Assembly (NCBI GenBank): GCA_913042175.1
Contig: CAJWIX010000005.1
Coordinates: forward strand, 1-58,921
DNA from: an uncultured Flavobacteriales bacterium
GTDB taxonomy: Bacteria > Bacteroidota > Bacteroidia > Flavobacteriales_D > Parvicellaceae
Reading direction: 5' to 3'
Length of the DNA stretch: 58,921 nucleotides
Shown here one piece after another: positions 18,122 through 27,476 of this stretch. The position numbers and the translations under genes were made by a program. The number at the start of each line of letters is the position of its first letter. Position 1 is the stretch's first letter. The notes under the pieces were generated by a model, which was not told where the DNA came from, did not search any database, and saw only the letters and a list, made by a program, of their open reading frames with translations.

Positions 18122-19147
18122 TTAGCCCTTAATCAAGAATTGAAACTTATCAATATTTTTTAGTGCGATCCCAGTCCCTCTTGCAACTGCTCTTAGTGGA
18201 TCTTCAGCAATATGAACAGGTAACTTTGTTTTCTTTGAAATTCTCTTATCAAGACCTCTAAGCATAGAACCTCCACCTGCTAAATAAATACCGGTTTTGT
18301 ATATATCTGCAGAAAGTTCTGGGGGTGTCATTTCAAGTGCACTTAAAATAGCTTCTTCAATCTTGGAGATAGACTTATCTAGAGCATGAGCAATTTCCTT
18401 AAAGGAAACATATATTTCTTTGGGAATCCCTGTCATTAAATCTCTTCCTCTTACTGCATAATCTTGTGGTGGATTTTCCAATGTATCTATGGCTGCTCCA
18501 ACCTCAATTTTTATTTGTTCTGCCGTTCTTTCACCAATTAAAATATTGTGTTGTCTTCTCATGTATTCTTCAATATCACTAGTGAAATCATCACCAGCAA
18601 CTCGAATTGATTTATCACAAACTATACCACCTAAAGCAATTACTGCAATTTCTGAAGTACCACCACCAATATCAATAATCATATTCCCCATAGGCTCTTC
18701 CACGTCTACTCCTATTCCAATGGCTGCTGCCATTGGTTCGTGAATTAAATAGACTTCTTTACCTCCTGCATGCTCTGCTGAATCTTGTACAGCTCTTTTC
18801 TCTACCTCCGTAATACCTGAGGGTATGCAAATCACCATTCTCATGGAAGGCTGTATAAATTTAGAGCCTCCCTTCATCATTTTAATCATCCCTCTAATCA
18901 TGTGTTCTGCAGCTTGGAAATCTGCAATTACTCCATCTTTAAGAGGCCTAATAGTTTTAATGTTTTCATGTGTCTTACCATGCATTTGTTGTGCCTTTCT
19001 TCCAATAGCAATTACTTTTGCTGTTGTTCTATCCATAGCCACAATGGACGGCTCATCAACGACTACTTTATCATTGTGAATGATTAGTGTATTAGCAGTA
19101 CCTAAGTCTACCGCTATCTCTTGTGTGAAAACATTGAATAATCCCAT
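18122..19147 (-). CDS. mreB: Rod shape-determining protein MreB
   Basis: Actin-like cytoskeletal ATPase that organises cell elongation. The 341 residues begin with the amphipathic N-terminus GLFNVFTQEIAVDLGTANT. The phosphate-binding loops are present: DLGTANT (14-20) and DIGGGTSEIAV (about 163-173). YLIHEPMAAAIGIG and the C-terminal LAGGGSMLRGLD are also typical. Length equals the family norm. It is seven bases downstream of purH and heads the mreB-mreC-mreD-mrdA-rodA order. Open frames on the opposite strand are shadows. Confidence 0.97.
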   Translation of the reverse strand: MGLFNVFTQEIAVDLGTANTLIIHNDKVVVDEPSIVAMDRTTAKVIAIGRKAQQMHGKTHENIKTIRPLKDGVIADFQAAEHMIRGMIKMMKGGSKFIQPSMRMVICIPSGITEVEKRAVQDSAEHAGGKEVYLIHEPMAAAIGIGVDVEEPMGNMIIDIGGGTSEIAVIALGGIVCDKSIRVAGDDFTSDIEEYMRRQHNILIGERTAEQIKIEVGAAIDTLENPPQDYAVRGRDLMTGIPKEIYVSFKEIAHALDKSISKIEEAILSALEMTPPELSADIYKTGIYLAGGGSMLRGLDKRISKKTKLPVHIAEDPLRAVARGTGIALKNIDKFQFLIKG

Positions 19148-19154
19148 ATAAAAT

Positions 19155-20657
19155 TTAATGTTTAAAGTGTCTTACACCTGTAAAAACCATAGCCAAATTG
19201 TGTTCATTACAATAGTCTATAGACAATTGATCTTTAACTGAGCCACCTGGCTGAATTACTGCATCTACACCTTCATTACCAGCGATTTCCACACAATCTG
19301 GAAACGGGAAAAAGGCATCAGAGGCCATAACAGCACCATTAAGATCAAAACCAAAAGACTTTGCTTTATGGATAGCTTGTTTCAGTGCATCAACTCTAGA
19401 TGTCTGACCTGTTCCACTAGCAAGCAATTGTTGGTCTTTTGCTAACACAATAGTATTGGATTTAGTGTGTTTTACCAATTTATTAGCAAAAAATAAATCA
19501 TTCATTTGACTTTTAGAAGGTATTTTAGTTGTTTTTGATTCAAATGAGCTGATTTTCTCAATATTAGTATCTCTTTCCTGCACTAATTGTCCATTTAAAC
19601 AAGATCTCACAATATTGCCTTTAAATTCAATCTTTTTTTGTTTTAAAATAATTCTATTTTTTTTCGACTTTAAAAGTGACAACGCTGAATCATCAAATGA
19701 AGGCGCAATAACTACTTCACAAAAGAGTTTATTAATTTCTTGTGCAGTAGATAAGTCAATTTCTTGATTTGAGATTAGTATACCCCCAAATGCTGAAATA
19801 GGATCTGCTGCCAATGCAGCTTTATATGCTTCAAGTAAATTATCCCTTGTAGCGAAACCACAAGCATTATTGTGTTTTAAAATTCCAAAGCAAGGAGTTG
19901 ATGTGTCAAAATCCTGCATAAGCATAACAGCAGCATCAATATCGAGTAAATTATTATAAGAAATTGCCTTTCCGTGTAATTGATCAAAAACCTCACCTAA
20001 ATTTCCTCTGTACCATCCTTTTTGATGAGGGTTTTCACCATACCTCAAAGCTGTTAATTCATCATCTGGTGATAAATATCCATGAATAGCTTGATCGTAA
20101 TTAGAAGTAAGGCTAAAACCTTTAATGGCAAAATTTTTACGTTCTTCCAACGTAGTTTGGGCACCACTTTTATTTATAATATTCACCAATGATTTGTAAT
20201 CTTCTTTATGGGAAATTAATGTTACATCTTTATAATTTTTTGCAGCTGCCCTAATTAAAGAAACACCTCCAATATCAATTTTTTCTATGATATCTTTATG
20301 AGGCGCTCCAGATTCTACAGTTTGTTCAAAAGGGTATAAATCCACAACAACTAAATCTATCTCTGGAATTTCATAAGATGTTAACTCTTTGAGATCATTT
20401 TCTTCATCTCTTCGGCTTAAAATACCTCCAAAAACTTTAGGATGTAATGTTTTAACTCTTCCACCCAATATTGAGGGATAATCTGTCAGTTGCTCTACCG
20501 GAGTAACAGGAATGTTGAGTCCCTCAATATATTGCTGCGTGCCTCCAGTTGATAAAATTTCAACATTACTGCTATGCAACTTTAACACTAAATCGTCTAG
20601 GCCATCCTTTGAAAAAACAGAGATTAAAGCTGTTTTTATCTTCTTAATTTCTTCCAA
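19155..20657 (-). CDS. purH: Bifunctional AICAR formyltransferase/IMP cyclohydrolase
   Basis: Catalyses the last two steps of IMP synthesis. The N-terminal MGS-like IMP cyclohydrolase domain (about 8-150) contains STGGTQQYIEG, GGRVKTLHPKVFGGIL and IGGVSLIRAAAKNY. The AICAR formyltransferase domain contains RYGENPHQKGWY and the ILKHNNACGFA motif, with the catalytic Lys-His pair in KHNN. The C-terminus has QPGGSVKD. At 500 residues it is full length. The start is TTG at 20657, the first codon giving the usual N-terminus. It is first in the operon with mreB, an arrangement known from other Bacteroidota. Its promoter is not clear. Confidence 0.96.
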   Translation of the reverse strand: MEEIKKIKTALISVFSKDGLDDLVLKLHSSNVEILSTGGTQQYIEGLNIPVTPVEQLTDYPSILGGRVKTLHPKVFGGILSRRDEENDLKELTSYEIPEIDLVVVDLYPFEQTVESGAPHKDIIEKIDIGGVSLIRAAAKNYKDVTLISHKEDYKSLVNIINKSGAQTTLEERKNFAIKGFSLTSNYDQAIHGYLSPDDELTALRYGENPHQKGWYRGNLGEVFDQLHGKAISYNNLLDIDAAVMLMQDFDTSTPCFGILKHNNACGFATRDNLLEAYKAALAADPISAFGGILISNQEIDLSTAQEINKLFCEVVIAPSFDDSALSLLKSKKNRIILKQKKIEFKGNIVRSCLNGQLVQERDTNIEKISSFESKTTKIPSKSQMNDLFFANKLVKHTKSNTIVLAKDQQLLASGTGQTSRVDALKQAIHKAKSFGFDLNGAVMASDAFFPFPDCVEIAGNEGVDAVIQPGGSVKDQLSIDYCNEHNLAMVFTGVRHFKH

Positions 20658-20757
20658 TTGGTTTTTTTTAATTTTTAGACGGCAATTTTAACAAGAATCT
20701 TTCTAATAAATAGCCTTTAATTAGAGATGTTGAAAAAAAAATTAGAAATGTTTACAA

Positions 20758-21303
20758 TTAATTTTGTCGGATTTTTTTGTAAACCTTTATTCCAATAAAT
20801 AAAACAACAGCAAAAAGAATAAAACCTAAAGTTCCATACAACCCATCAATTTGATCACGTAATACAATTACAAAAGTTATTATTACTAAAAAAAGGGTCG
20901 CAACTTCATTCCAAATCCGCATTTGCATCCCTGAATATTTGGAGACACCTTTGAGCTGGTTAGTATGAATACTATGACATAAAAAATGATAAGTAACTAA
21001 TAATCCAACAAAGCCCAACTTAACATGCATATATGATTCTCCAAGAAGGTATTCATATTGATTAGAAAAAAGGGTAATTAGACCAAAAAATATAGTAAAT
21101 AGCATAGATGGCCATGATATGATATACCAAAGCCTTTTTTGCATTAGAAGGTATTGTTTTTTAAATGCTGATGATAATTCTCCATGATTATCATCTGACT
21201 CAGCATAGTAAACAAATAACCTTACCATATAAAACAAGCCTGCAAACCAGCTAACCATAAAAATAAGGTGTAATGCTTTTGTATATCCTATCCAATTAAC
21301 CAT
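20758..21303 (-). CDS. hemJ: HemJ/CopD-family protoporphyrinogen IX oxidase
   Basis: 181-residue membrane protein with four to five membrane segments. The HemJ landmarks are present: TKALHLIFMVSWFAGLFYM (about 8-26) with His12, SYMHVKLGFV (about 90-99) with the conserved His and Lys, YHFLCH, and RIWNEVATL (about 129-137). HemJ oxidises protoporphyrinogen IX to protoporphyrin IX in the inner membrane. The assignment is supported by hemL and hemH elsewhere in the window and no hemG or hemY in view. Some databases call the fold CopD-like; copper transport is less likely. Confidence 0.85.
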   Translation of the reverse strand: MVNWIGYTKALHLIFMVSWFAGLFYMVRLFVYYAESDDNHGELSSAFKKQYLLMQKRLWYIISWPSMLFTIFFGLITLFSNQYEYLLGESYMHVKLGFVGLLVTYHFLCHSIHTNQLKGVSKYSGMQMRIWNEVATLFLVIITFVIVLRDQIDGLYGTLGFILFAVVLFIGIKVYKKIRQN

Positions 21304-21405
21304 GTTTTTTAAACTAAAATAAAAGATAAAAAATACTTAACGAAAAAGTAATTTTCATATGTGATTATTCAATTGTATATTCGCAAACTTTATAAAAAAA
21401 ATTTA

Positions 21406-23628
21406 ATGGCAATTATAGGAAAAATTAGGGAAAGATCAGGCTTGTTGGTTACAATGGTTGGTTTAGGACTTTTGTTATTTATATTCACTCCACTTTTTGA
21501 TGGTACAATACCTTGGTTTTCTAACCAAAATGCATCTATAGGTCTATTTAACAACAGTGAAATTGACTCAAAAACTTGGAAATATTATCAGACTGAAAAT
21601 TTAGCCTCAAGAAATTTTCCAAATGCCAATGAGGATGAAATCAAGTTTAGAGCTTGGTATCAAATGATATCTGACACTATTTACAATCTAGAACTAAATA
21701 AAATTGGTGTTGGTGTAACCAATGCAGAGTTTAATGAAGGTATATTAAATGGGGAGAACCCTATCCCGTCTCAGTTTAAAGAGCAATTTGTTGAGAATGG
21801 TGTTTTTAATAAAGAAAAATTTAGTCAGGAAGTTTTTGAACTGAGGAAAAGACTCCAAAACGAACCAGATCCTAACTACATAATTAGCATCAAGAACAAT
21901 TTTGAATTACCTCTTCAATTTGACCGTAAACTAAACAAATATCGATCCATGATGAAATATGGTGTTCTTGGCACTATTCAAGAGGGTAAAAAATTAGATT
22001 TTGAAGAAAAAACAGTAGCCAATATTGATTATATTTTTGTTAACTATAATGATATAGCTGATAGCGTTATTGATATTAATGATGAGAAAAGAAAAAATTA
22101 CTTTAATGATCATCGTTATGAGAAAAAATGGAAACAAAACAATGATATAGCTGTTTATGACTACGTAGTGATAAAATTTGATCCATCTGCTGATGACATA
22201 GCGTATTACACTTCTTCTATGGAATCTTTAAAAACAAGTTTTAAAAACGCTGAAGATGACTCATTATTTGTGGCTGATAATGCGGAAACACCTCTATTTT
22301 TTGAATCTCAGTATGGACCAAGACCATCAGGTGTATTTAGTGACCAAGCATATAGAGGCGGAAAGTTTTCTTCATTCATAGATCAACAAATTGATGATGC
22401 AAAGCAAGGAGATGTTATTGGCCCATTTGTGCACCAAGACAAAGTTAACCTTGTTAAAGTATACAAGACTGAGGAAGAAGAACAAGCTAAAGTTCGTCAT
22501 ATACTAATTTCATCTAAAGAAGGTGATGCAAATGATGCAGAAAACAAAAAACTAGCTGACAGCATACTCTATGCTGTAAGAAGAGATTCTAGTAAATTTA
22601 CTAAGCTGGTTCAAAAATATTCTAAAGATCCGGGCTCTGTTGCTAATGGTGGAGTATATTCTTGGTTTCCTAAAGGGCAAATGGTTCCTGAATTTGAAGA
22701 CTTTAGCTTTAATAAAAGAATCGGATCTAGTGGTGTGGTAAGAACAAATTACGGGTTCCACATAATTCAAGTTTTAGGAAGAAGAACTGGAACACTTAAA
22801 AAAATTGCAATTGTTGATGAATCAATTATGGCTAGCTCAAACACTCAAGACTTTTATTATGACTCTATTGCAGTTAATTTTTACATGAAAGCAGACACTG
22901 CTGGTTTAACTTCAACTGCAGATGAATTTGGCTATGAAGTAAAATCTTCTGGAGATGTTCCTCTAACCTACTTTAACAACAACTCTTTTAATTACCTAGA
23001 AAGAACAAAACAGAATAATTTTTATGGGCCAAGTGAATTGAACAGAAAATTGTTCTTAGCAAAATGGGCTTTCAATGCAGAAATTGGAGACATTTTAGAG
23101 CCTGACTTTATTTCTCATAATCAAATAGTAATTGCGCAATTAAAAGAGAAAATATCCGCTGACAATGATCAATTTAATAACATTAAAGGACTCATGGAGC
23201 CATCAGTTAAAAATAAATTGAAAGCAGACTATTTCATTAACAATAATGAAAATGTTGTAAGTGAAATTAATAATCTTGATTCCATTGCTACAACATTAGG
23301 TTATCAAACACAAAATGGTACCGTTAAGTATAGTGATTTAAACATTGGAAATAATCAAAACAATTTGTCTGAACCCAAAGTGATGGCTAACATTTTTAAC
23401 ATGGAATCATCTTCCACTTCGTCTATCATTGAGGGGAAACAAGGTTTATACATTATTCGATTGAATAGTATTAATAATAGCCCTGTGACTTCAACAAGTG
23501 CAGAAGAAAAATCAAATAAACTTGAGACGGATATAAGAACTCAAATTGAGCAAGGCTACTACCCTGCTTTACTTAAAGCATACCAAGTTAAAGATCAAAG
23601 GGCAGAAAATTTAGTACTATATAATTAA
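21406..23628 (+). CDS. Membrane-anchored parvulin-type peptidyl-prolyl isomerase (SurA/PpiD-like)
   Basis: Periplasmic foldase of the SurA/PpiD type. The frame opens at a GTG at 21361, but the ATG at 21406 gives the standard N-terminus MAIIGKIRERSGLLV, and a promoter-like TATATTCG lies at 21376-21383 inside the longer version. The 740 residues have an N-terminal membrane anchor (about 12-30), a SurA-like helical region, one parvulin domain (about 360-460: KVRHILISS, KDPGSVANGGVYSWFPKG, then TNYGFHIIQVL), and a C-terminal extension. It probably folds outer-membrane or exported proteins. It is convergent with the SulP gene, with no strong terminator between them. Confidence 0.88.
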   Translation: MAIIGKIRERSGLLVTMVGLGLLLFIFTPLFDGTIPWFSNQNASIGLFNNSEIDSKTWKYYQTENLASRNFPNANEDEIKFRAWYQMISDTIYNLELNKIGVGVTNAEFNEGILNGENPIPSQFKEQFVENGVFNKEKFSQEVFELRKRLQNEPDPNYIISIKNNFELPLQFDRKLNKYRSMMKYGVLGTIQEGKKLDFEEKTVANIDYIFVNYNDIADSVIDINDEKRKNYFNDHRYEKKWKQNNDIAVYDYVVIKFDPSADDIAYYTSSMESLKTSFKNAEDDSLFVADNAETPLFFESQYGPRPSGVFSDQAYRGGKFSSFIDQQIDDAKQGDVIGPFVHQDKVNLVKVYKTEEEEQAKVRHILISSKEGDANDAENKKLADSILYAVRRDSSKFTKLVQKYSKDPGSVANGGVYSWFPKGQMVPEFEDFSFNKRIGSSGVVRTNYGFHIIQVLGRRTGTLKKIAIVDESIMASSNTQDFYYDSIAVNFYMKADTAGLTSTADEFGYEVKSSGDVPLTYFNNNSFNYLERTKQNNFYGPSELNRKLFLAKWAFNAEIGDILEPDFISHNQIVIAQLKEKISADNDQFNNIKGLMEPSVKNKLKADYFINNNENVVSEINNLDSIATTLGYQTQNGTVKYSDLNIGNNQNNLSEPKVMANIFNMESSSTSSIIEGKQGLYIIRLNSINNSPVTSTSAEEKSNKLETDIRTQIEQGYYPALLKAYQVKDQRAENLVLYN

Positions 23629-23659
23629 CCAAAAAGATATTTCAGCCTATTCTGATTTT

Positions 23660-25273
23660 TTAGACCTCAACATCCATTAGGTCTGTAACCACATAATACC
23701 TTGGATCATCAATTGACGTCTGAATAATTTCATTAAACGATGGATTAGCTTTTAATAATAGTGTCTTGCACTCTGGGCTTAAATGAGTCAATTTTACTTT
23801 TTTTCCTGCATTTAAATACTTATTGACTATATTATCAATAGCTTCAATTCCAGAATGATCATTTACTTTTGATTCAATAAAATCTATTTCAATTTTCTTC
23901 GGGTCGTTCTTTACATCAAATTTAGCATTGAAATTTTGAACCGACCCAAAAAATAAAGGCCCCCAGATTTCATAAACTTTTGTACCATCGGGTTTTATTT
24001 TTTTTCTAGCACGAATCATTAATGCATTTTTCCATGCAAAAACAAGTGCCGAAATAATAACACCAACTAATACTGCAATGGCCAAGTCTTGCCAAACTGT
24101 AACTAAAGAAACAACTATTAAAACAACAGCATCAGAAATGGGAATCTTTCTCATTATCCTAAAGCTACTCCAAGCAAATGTTCCAATAACTACCATAAAC
24201 ATTACTCCTACTAAAGCAGCTATAGGGATTTGTTCTATTAATGGTGCCCCAAATAAAATAAAACAAAGAAGAGCTATTGAGGCAACAACTCCTGAAAGTC
24301 TTCCTCTACCACCGGAATTAACGTTAATTATTGACTGTCCTATCATGGCACATCCTCCCATACCTCCAAATAATCCACTTAAAATATTTGCACTTCCTTG
24401 AGCTAAACACTCTCTATTTCCACTTCCTCTTGAGTCAGTCAATTCGTCTACTAAATTTAACGTCATTAAAGACTCAATAAGACCAACTGCAGCTAATAGA
24501 CAAGCAGTTGATAATATTAAGCTCCAATTTCCAGCAATTGTTCCTAATAACTTAAATGTATTAGCTTGAAATGTAGGAAGTGATCCTTCTAATCCTGTAC
24601 CACCACCATCAGTAATAAATGAACCAACAGTACTCACATCTATGTTTCCTAAAATGGTTAGTCCTGCAACACATATAATAGCCACTAATGCTGCTGGAAT
24701 TTTCTTTGTAATTTTTGGAAGCAAATACATAATTAACATAGTAAGAGATACTAATCCTAACATGATGAAAAGTGTTTTGCCCTGCATCCAATCAACAACC
24801 CCATTTGATGTTTCTTTAAATAAATTTAACTGTGAAAGAAAAATAACAATAGCCAAACCATTGACGAATCCCATCATTACTGGGTGGGGTATTAACCTAA
24901 CAAATTTACCAAGCTTAAAAACACCAGCTGATATCTGTAAAAACCCAACAATAATTAAAGTAAAAAACAACCAATACAATCCAAGATTGTCGACAGGATT
25001 AGCTAATGATTCACCAACAATATTTCCCTTTTGAATTAAATGAACCATTACAACTGCCATTGCACCAGTAGCTCCTGAGATCATTCCTGGTCTACCACCA
25101 AAAAGAGAAGTAACAATACCCATAATAAATGCGCCATAAAGCCCCACAAGCGGATCAACTCCCGCAACAAAAGCAAAAGCCACAGCTTCTGGAACTAATG
25201 CGAGCGCTACGGTCATTCCAGAGAGAAAATCATTTTTTGGATTAAATGTGAAGTTGTTAAAAAGCCTTTTCAT
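23660..25273 (-). CDS. SulP-family inorganic anion transporter with STAS domain
   Basis: 537-residue inner-membrane transporter of the SLC26/SulP family, moving sulfate, bicarbonate or similar anions. The N-terminal region contains DFLSGMTVALALVPEAVAFAF (in part, about 14-34) and SGATGAMAVVMVHL (about 66-79), and the core has about twelve membrane segments including GGMGGCAMIGQSIINVNSGG (about 304-323). The C-terminal cytoplasmic STAS domain spans about 430-537 (VYEIWGPLFFGSV, then VNDHSGIEAIDNI). An exact TAnnTTTG -7 element lies upstream (25301-25308). No sulfur-assimilation or carbonic anhydrase gene is adjacent, so the substrate is open. Confidence 0.92.
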   Translation of the reverse strand: MKRLFNNFTFNPKNDFLSGMTVALALVPEAVAFAFVAGVDPLVGLYGAFIMGIVTSLFGGRPGMISGATGAMAVVMVHLIQKGNIVGESLANPVDNLGLYWLFFTLIIVGFLQISAGVFKLGKFVRLIPHPVMMGFVNGLAIVIFLSQLNLFKETSNGVVDWMQGKTLFIMLGLVSLTMLIMYLLPKITKKIPAALVAIICVAGLTILGNIDVSTVGSFITDGGGTGLEGSLPTFQANTFKLLGTIAGNWSLILSTACLLAAVGLIESLMTLNLVDELTDSRGSGNRECLAQGSANILSGLFGGMGGCAMIGQSIINVNSGGRGRLSGVVASIALLCFILFGAPLIEQIPIAALVGVMFMVVIGTFAWSSFRIMRKIPISDAVVLIVVSLVTVWQDLAIAVLVGVIISALVFAWKNALMIRARKKIKPDGTKVYEIWGPLFFGSVQNFNAKFDVKNDPKKIEIDFIESKVNDHSGIEAIDNIVNKYLNAGKKVKLTHLSPECKTLLLKANPSFNEIIQTSIDDPRYYVVTDLMDVEV

Positions 25274-25300
25274 TAATTAAATTTTTGTTGAAAAATTCGG

Positions 25301-25308
25301 CAAATATA
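25301..25308 (-). promoter_or_regulatory. Putative -7 element for the SulP gene
   Basis: Minus-strand TATATTTG, an exact match to TAnnTTTG, 28 bases before the start codon. No TTG is seen at the usual upstream spacing, so support is partial. Confidence 0.35.
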
Positions 25309-25398
25309 TATGAAATCAAAAAGATTGGATAGAATATTATGTGGTTATTAAAGATGGTCTAAAAAAATCTTAGAGCTTAAAATTTACACACTTTACGA

Positions 25399-26898
25399 CT
25401 AACCTAAAAAAGCTTTTAATCTTTCTAAACTTCTATATTGAAGTGATTCTAAAACATGTTTTAATTCAATGTTTTTTGCATTATCCATATCTGCAATAGT
25501 TCTTGAAACTTTTAATATTCTTGAATAACTTCTAGCGGTTATACTCATTTTTTGTCCAGTTTTAACTAAAAAACGCATAGATTCATCATCAAGCTTACAA
25601 TACTTTTTTAATTCTTTTTCATTTAAAAATGCATTCGTTTTTTGTTGACGTAAATATTGAATTTTTCTAACAGCAACTACCCTTTTCTTAATTTCTGCGC
25701 TAGTTTCTACTTTTACTTCATTAGAAGCTAATTCATTTATGGATACTGGATCAATTTCTAATTGTAAATCTATCCTATCCATTAGTGGTTTACTTAGTTT
25801 CTCTAAGTATTTGAAAACTTTTTGTTTTGAATACATACTGTTTTCTTGATAATAATTTCCTTCAGGACTTGGATTCATAGCTAATACAAGCATAAACTTA
25901 GCAGGAAAAGTATTTGTTTTTAAAGCACGTGAAATGGTAATTTCTCTATTTTCTAATGGTTGTCGCAAGACTTCAATAACACTTCTTTTAAATTCAGGGA
26001 ATTCATCTAAAAACAATACTCCATTATGAGCAAGTGAAATCTCACCTGGCATTGGATGACTCCCTCCACCAACTAATGCTACATCTGAAATTGTGTGATG
26101 AGGATTTCTAAAGGGAGGTTGATCAACTAATCCTTTATGACCTCCAATAACAGAATAAATCTTAGTTGTTTCTATCATTTCTAATTCACTTAACGAAGGT
26201 AAAATTGAGGGTATTCTTTTAGCTAGCATTGACTTTCCTGACCCAGGGGGTCCAATCATTAAAATATTATGCCCTCCAGAAGCTGCTAATTCAATGGCTC
26301 TTTTAACAAAATGTTGTCCAATCACATCAGAAAAATCCAACTGTTTTTTAGCTTGTTTAAAGGTTTTTTTAATTGATTTATTAGCTATTAAATCTTTAGA
26401 TTTTAACTTATCAAGTAACTCATTTAAATGAGATATTGGTATAACGTCTATTCCATTTAAAAATAATGCTTCATCTTCATTTTCTTTTGGAATAATTATT
26501 CCTTTTAATCCAATCTCCTTGGCTTTTAGAGCCATAGGTAAAATACCTTTTACAGGTTTAATGGCCCCGTCAAGGGATAATTCACCCATTATTAAATAGC
26601 GCTCAACATCATCAAAAACAATTTGGTTTGAAGCCAATAAAATACCAATTGCTATTGGCAGATCATATGCACTGCCTTCTTTTTTAATATCCGCTGGAGC
26701 TAGATTAATTATTATATGTCTAACAGGAATTTTTAAACCTATATTTTTTAATGCAGCAGTTATCCTGTAGTGACTTTCTTTGACTGCATTATCTGGTAAT
26801 CCAACTAAATAGAATTTAGCCCCTCTCTCTACATGAACTTCAACATCAACAATAATTCCTTTAATTCCATCAACAGCACAAGCAATAATTTTTTTCAT
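25399..26898 (-). CDS. ComM/YifB-family Mg-chelatase-like AAA+ ATPase
   Basis: 499-residue ATPase of the ComM/YifB family. ComM is a branch-migration helicase in natural transformation, and many homologues are otherwise uncharacterised. An N-terminal Lon-substrate-binding-like domain has GLPDNAVKES (about 34-43) and INLAPADIKKEGSAYDLPIA (about 64-83). The AAA+ core has Walker A GPPGSGKS (216-223), then GGGSHPMPGEISLAHNGVLF and FLDEFPEF, with Walker B as LFLDEF. The C-terminal lid has RSYSRILKVSRTIADM. The length is close to the family norm of about 510. It is transcribed alone. No DNA-uptake genes are nearby, so a transformation role is only inference. Confidence 0.93.
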   Translation of the reverse strand: MKKIIACAVDGIKGIIVDVEVHVERGAKFYLVGLPDNAVKESHYRITAALKNIGLKIPVRHIIINLAPADIKKEGSAYDLPIAIGILLASNQIVFDDVERYLIMGELSLDGAIKPVKGILPMALKAKEIGLKGIIIPKENEDEALFLNGIDVIPISHLNELLDKLKSKDLIANKSIKKTFKQAKKQLDFSDVIGQHFVKRAIELAASGGHNILMIGPPGSGKSMLAKRIPSILPSLSELEMIETTKIYSVIGGHKGLVDQPPFRNPHHTISDVALVGGGSHPMPGEISLAHNGVLFLDEFPEFKRSVIEVLRQPLENREITISRALKTNTFPAKFMLVLAMNPSPEGNYYQENSMYSKQKVFKYLEKLSKPLMDRIDLQLEIDPVSINELASNEVKVETSAEIKKRVVAVRKIQYLRQQKTNAFLNEKELKKYCKLDDESMRFLVKTGQKMSITARSYSRILKVSRTIADMDNAKNIELKHVLESLQYRSLERLKAFLG

Positions 26899-27020
26899 AA
26901 TTTTTTATTGCCTAATGAAGTCAATCGGAACTTATTTTTTTTACGTCCAATAAATTAAGAAAAGATGTACCATTTTCTTTTTTCTGGATTATAAGAATAT
27001 AAACCTTAAAATTAAAAGAC

Positions 27021-27398
27021 ATGAAAACACTCAGTATAATTATGATCAATTTACTTCTATTTAGTTTTTCTATTAATGGAACTAGTCAGAAAAATGAAAC
27101 AAATAATATTAAAACAAACCTTGATGATTTAGTTTTTGAAAATCAATTATATTTCCACGAGGGGGAGTTATTTACAGGTTCATTTTATAACACTTATAGT
27201 TCAAATGGGCCGAATTCTACAAATAAAGACAGCTATGCCGAGGGAGCTATTAGAAATGGCAAAAGAGATGGAGTATGGAGTTGGTATTGCAACAATACAC
27301 TAACTACAAGAAGAGTTTATAATGATGGTGAATTGTCAACTACTAAAGGAGATAATTTTAACATAGTAAATGGGAAGAAATATGTTTATTTAAATTAA
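27021..27398 (+). CDS. Secreted protein with MORN-like repeats
   Basis: 125-residue protein with an N-terminal signal peptide (about 1-23, LLLFSFSINGTSQ) and two to three MORN-like units: FHEGELFTGSFYNTY, YAEGAIRNGKRDGVWSWYC and RRVYNDGEL. Such YwqK-like beta-hairpin repeats are widespread in Bacteroidota periplasmic or surface proteins and usually have no defined role. It sits alone between comM (divergent) and hemL (convergent) and is followed by a bidirectional terminator. No enzymatic motif is visible. Confidence 0.75.
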   Translation: MKTLSIIMINLLLFSFSINGTSQKNETNNIKTNLDDLVFENQLYFHEGELFTGSFYNTYSSNGPNSTNKDSYAEGAIRNGKRDGVWSWYCNNTLTTRRVYNDGELSTTKGDNFNIVNGKKYVYLN

Positions 27399-27445
27399 TA
27401 GCTCGGTCATTAACTTAATTTTTAAAATTCAATCCCACTATATAA

Positions 27446-27476
27446 AATCTTCATGAGTTATCATGAGGATTTTTTT
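27446..27476. terminator. Bidirectional intrinsic terminator
   Basis: AATCTTCATGA (27446-27456), loop GTTA, TCATGAGGATT (27461-27471), followed by a T run. The stem is 11 bp with one G-U wobble, and an A-rich flank on the other side serves the minus strand. It lies between the convergent MORN-like gene and hemL. Confidence 0.85.

Noticed and set aside
18489-19087. Open frames on the plus strand opposite mreB
   Set aside because: They lie wholly antisense to a highly conserved gene, lack leaders or promoters, and encode low-complexity sequence; they are shadows of mreB codon use.
21361-21405. GTG start for the parvulin-type foldase
   Set aside because: The first 15 codons contain a promoter-like element, and the ATG at 21406 gives the typical N-terminus.
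24078-25034. Plus-strand open frames of 107 and 130 codons inside the SulP gene
   Set aside because: Antisense to a clear transporter gene, with no recognisable domain or start context.
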